From positions 62,001 through 126,000 of the forward strand of contig JAVTVJ010000297.1 in assembly GCA_034509425.1 (NCBI GenBank): DNA of 64,000 nucleotides. The letters run 5' to 3'. The notes under the pieces are model-generated. The model did not search any database. It was not told the DNA's origin and was given only the letters and a program-made list of their open reading frames with translations. The position numbers were made by a program, and so were the translations under genes. Positions within the stretch are counted from its first letter, which is position 1. Each line of letters opens with the position of its first letter. Shown in pieces: positions 60,257 through 64,000 of the stretch. This DNA is from Eopsaltria australis (lineage: Eukaryota > Chordata > Aves > Passeriformes > Petroicidae).

Positions 60257-61812
60257 TGATGGCTGATGTGTAGATTGCAAGAAATGAGCTGCTCTGAGAT
60301 TAGACAGTGATATCATCGTGCAATCGACCCAGTCCAGCCACATTCCCCTTTCCCCTCAGTTCTGCCAGCTGTCTGTTCTGTTCTCAGGCTGAGCAGGAAG
60401 GAAATGCTGCAGAAATTCCCAATATTCCCTGGTTTTGGGGAGGCAGAGCACGGAGTGGGCAGAGGCTCCAGAGGTGCAGTAAAACTGCCTGGCACCTCCT
60501 GCATGCAAAGCTCATCAATCCCAGCCCTGAGAGCCCGGCAGCTCAGCCAGCTAAATTATAAAAGGCACCAAAGGAAAATAGAAATAAGGAAAATCAAAGC
60601 AAAACCCGCCAGAGAAATAGGTAGAAATTTTTTTTGTTAATATTTTTGGGTATTTTCCAGGTGTCAGAATGCTTTGGAGCAAACTGCCACTGCTTTGAGT
60701 GCTCTGAATATGAAAAAAAATGAACTCTATCCCAGCCAAAACCAGGACAATGCTTCTCTCCAGTTCCTGGCCAGTTTTTATGGGATGTGGTTGTTTCTCT
60801 TAAAAAACCCCATATCCATTGGACTCACATTTTGAGCTACAAGTCGGGGTTTCATTTTACACTAAACCCCATGTACCTGATGTGTCTTTTAGAGAAGACA
60901 GAAACTTTTATGATAATCTTTGGCACAGCCTTGTTTTTAGATGCCATTCATGAAATACTCTTGACTCTGGCCTTGGACCAGCTTGGTCCTGGATTTCCCT
61001 TGATCTGCTCCAATTTGTCCCACTCCAGGCAGGATGAATATTCCAGCAGCGCTTTGGGAAGTTGCAATGTTTTGCAATTTTCATGAGCTCCTGAAACAGA
61101 TTCTCTTTCTCATAACACCCCAAAAGAGAAGATCTTTGCTCTTCAGCCCAAAGTATTTGATTTTTTCAGCATCAAGAGCTGTGAGGGAGTTTTCCCTTGG
61201 ATGATGGTGCATTTTCTGCAGTTAATTTCTTTACCTTGATCTGATAAAAATTTTGCTCTTAAGGAGTTAACTGATGAATGCCCATATTTTTGACACAACT
61301 TGATAATACACAGGGAGAAATATTTCATAAATATTAGGGCAAATCAGCAGAATCTCATCAGCAGAATCTCATCATAGCACTGAGCTATGATGGTTCATAC
61401 CAGCTGCAAGAGATATGACAATAAAAAAGAGAATGCAAAAGAGACTCCTTGAATTAGCATCAGGCAGCAAAGAAATGAAGCTGAGTTTTGAACTCAATGC
61501 AAGACAGTAATTGTAACTGGTGAGGGGAGAAAAAAAACCATCCCAGCACTGGAATTTCAGAAATCTGCTCTCCTAAGAGGAAAGGGAGCTCAGTGTCACT
61601 GAAACAGGAGAGGAACTGCAGCTCCAAATCTGCCAAGGCACAGAGAGAGCTGCCAAAAAGGCATTTCAGACTTCAGCAAGACCCCAGCAGAGACTCTTTG
61701 GCTTTGTCTCAGCTTCCTGAGGGTTAAAAGCTGCAAAGGTGGCAGAACCTCAGCAAAAATACCTGGAAAGCCCAGAGGGGGAGAAAACAGCCAGGAGTGT
61801 GTCTGGCCAGGG

Positions 61813-63275
61813 GAGGACACAGGGACATCATTTCTCAAGGGGATTTCCCTCGTTGAGAGTTTGCTGAGATCCACAGAGTTTTAGAGATATTAAAAGTTTC
61901 TCCAACACAGGCTTGTGACTCTACACCTCAATGAACAGAAGACAAAGCTTCCCCAGCTCCCCAAAATTCCCTCTGCATCTCACTGAGCTAAATTTTGCTT
62001 ACACATCTTCCCATTTCATTTTTTTTCCAGAGCTTTGATGCTCTAGAAATAGGAAATCTCATAACTTTCTGAGCTGCAGATGCTTCCAGTAGGAAAGCAG
62101 AGTCCAGGGATCCTGGGAGAGCATCAGAACGAAAACAGTGAGGTTTTATTTCTCTGTTTGCATCTGCAGGATCCCTGTTGCCAACTGGGGAGGACACAGG
62201 GACATCAGCTCTCAGTGAGATTTCCCTCATTGAAAGTTTGCTGAGACCCACAGAGTTTAAAGATATCAAAAGTTTCTCCAACACAGGCTTGTGTCTCTAC
62301 ACCTCAACAAACAGAAGGCAAAGCCTCCCCCACTTCCCAAAATTCCCTCTGAGCTTAATTTTGCTTATACATCTTCCCATTCAATTTTTTTCCAGAGTTT
62401 TGATGCTCTAGAAACAAGAAATCTTGTAACTTTCTGAGCTGCAGATGCTTCCAGTAGGAAAGCAGTGACCAGGGACCCAGGAGAGCATCAGAAAGAAAAT
62501 GTTGAGGGTTTGTTTCTCTGTTTGCATCTGCAGGATCCCTGTTGCCAACTGGGGAGGACACAGGGACATCAGCTCTCAGTGAGATTTCCCTCATTGAAAG
62601 TTTGCTGAGACCCACAGAGTTTAAAGATATCAAAAGTTTCTCCAACACAGGCTTGTGTCTCTACACCTCAACAAACAGAAGGCAAAGCCTCCCCCACTTC
62701 CCAAAATTCCCTCTGAGCTTAATTTTGCTTATACATCTTCCCATTCAATTTTTTTCCAGAGTTTTGATGCTCTAGAAACAAGAAATCTTGTAACTTTCTG
62801 AGCTGCAGATGCTTCCAGTAGGAAAGCAGTGACCAGGGACCCGGGAGAGCATCAGAAAGAAAATGTTGAGGGTTTGTTTCTCTGTTTGCATCTGCAGGAT
62901 CCCTGTTGCCAATTGGGGAGGACACAGGGACATCAGCTCTCAGTGAGATTTCCCTCATTGAAAGTTTGCTGAGACCTACAGAGTTTAAAGATATCAAAAG
63001 TTTCTCCAACACAGGCTTGTGAGTCTACACCTCAACAAACAGAAGGCAAAGCCTCCCCCACTTCCCAAAATTCTCACTGAGCTTAATTTTGCTTCTACAT
63101 CTTCCCATTTCATGTTTTCCCTTGATGCTCTAGAAACAAGGAATCTCATAACTCTTTGAGCTGCAGATGCTTCCAGTAGGAAAGAAGTGCCCAGGGACTC
63201 TGGAGAGGATCAGCACTAAAACACTGAGGTTTTATTTCTCTGTTTGAATCCGAAGGATGCCCGTTGCCAATTCCA
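61813..63275. repeat. 364-bp tandem array, about four units
   Basis: The marker GAGGACACAGGGACATCA begins at 61813 (diverged), 62190, 62554 and 62918, giving spacings of 377, 364 and 364 bp. The two middle units are almost identical and differ by about two bases. The outer units are more diverged. Each unit contains ATTTTGCTT, a T-rich tract ending in CCAG, TTTGATGCTCTAGAAA and GCAGATGCTTCCAGTAGGAA. The repeated open frames (77 aa on plus, 97-98 aa on minus) are simply a consequence of recent duplication. I do not recognise the unit as a known transposon. Confidence 0.95.
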
Positions 63276-64000
63276 GTCGGCTGCTGTCAGGGAGCATTAC
63301 CCCTAACAAGATCTCCAGAAACACACAGCCAACGTCATCTTGAAGTTTCTCATACTCCAGATCTGTGCAAAGCTCGAGGACAGTGATATCATGCTGCCAA
63401 CAGCTGTCACAAGTAGTAGGGTTTCATCTTGTAGCTGGCCTAACAACAATCTTTTCCTTTCCTATTTCGTGCCCCGGCACATCCTCAGCTGTCACAGCAG
63501 ATCTGTCAGGCAATATTACCCTCCCAATAATATCAGCTCAAATTGCTTCCCAGAATATTCCTCTGCTGGCCTCTCAAAGGCATGAGCCTGTTTTCTGGAC
63601 TGCAGCAGTAGAACTAATTCACTCCCCAGCAGAGCATCTCTTCCCTAAAACACCAAATTCGAGATGTCAAAGATTAATCCAAAAGGCAAATTCATGTACA
63701 ATTGCTAAATCACAGCACTGATGTGCTGTTCTGCTGTGGAAAACTTCCCAGCTGAAGGGAGAAACCCTTTTGCTCATGGCATTAATGCCATGGAAATTCA
63801 AGTTTTGCAGCCCAGTCTGACCAGCTCCCTGCAGCCTTTCAGCCTCCAGGGGGATGGGGAATGTGCCCTGATCTTTTACAGCTTTGCCACTTCCTAAAAA
63901 TTATCTGCTCCTGGGATTGCAGATGTGAAAAACATAACAGGAATCCTCAAGGAAAGAATACTTTTCCAGTGGTATAGATTCAAACATGGCTATTAAAAAA

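Larger units (their letters stand above)
46248..64000 (-). other. ADAM12 upstream intron, more than 17.7 kb, incomplete
   Basis: Everything above the first exon in the window appears to be intron. The preceding prodomain exon should encode something close to ELIINLERNE; I looked for it on the minus strand by eye and did not find it, so it probably lies beyond 64000. Contents are CR1 fragments at 48.0, 49.2, 50.3 and 59.4 kb, an old CR1-like relic at 55.2 kb, an AC/AT-rich stretch at 57.54-57.57 kb, a TTTTG repeat at 60.2 kb, and the 364-bp tandem array at 61.8-63.3 kb. Confidence 0.75.

Noticed and set aside
61988..63012. Repeated 77-aa and 97-98-aa open frames on both strands, as a possible repeated gene family
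   Set aside because: Identity is equally high on both strands and in non-open parts of the unit, so it reflects recent DNA duplication, not protein constraint; no start context or domain.

Overview
The window is vertebrate, almost certainly avian (probably passerine) genomic DNA. It lies wholly inside one large gene on the minus strand. Nine short exons with consensus splice sites and matching phases join into a continuous 353-residue stretch of ADAM12 (meltrin alpha), a membrane metalloprotease-disintegrin. The bird assignment rests on many truncated CR1 LINE 3' ends, including the GC-rich type typical of songbirds, with no Alu, B1 or L1 seen.

Layout in gene order (high to low coordinate). 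64000-46248: 17.7 kb of intron, holding a 364-bp tandem array near 61.8-63.3 kb and several CR1 pieces; no exon found. 46247-46169 and 42644-42568: prodomain exons. 42567-31767: a 10.8-kb intron with a 222-bp polypurine tract, a (CCCAT)n array, a MIR-like relic and a dense CpG cluster. 31766-31583: prodomain exon with the cysteine switch. 27684-27619, 26830-26759, 25122-24953, 23545-23461 and 18432-18284: furin site and metalloprotease domain, including the zinc site. 18283-231: an 18-kb intron. 230-53: end of the protease domain and start of the disintegrin domain. The gene continues past both ends; promoter, signal peptide, most of the disintegrin domain, Cys-rich/EGF region, transmembrane segment and tail lie outside.

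The exons encode a latency prodomain (cysteine switch GSCG), a proprotein-convertase site (RYKR before ETLK), a reprolysin-type zinc protease ([12 protein letters not shown] plus the CIMN Met-turn) and the first disintegrin residues. No second protein-coding gene, tRNA, rRNA, CRISPR array or intact transposon was recognised. The other open frames are short, low-complexity or repeat-derived.

The most interesting points concern splicing. (1) The distal 5' splice site that in human ADAM12 adds Val-Ile-Leu to the prodomain is absent here, while a different in-frame GT lies 24 nt into the intron. (2) The 85-bp exon at 23461-23545 is flanked by two unrelated minisatellites; one starts about 13 nt past its 5' splice site and stays open in the exon's frame for 136 codons. 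(3) The 72-bp exon has two acceptors 6 nt apart. I did not find a convincing new biological system.
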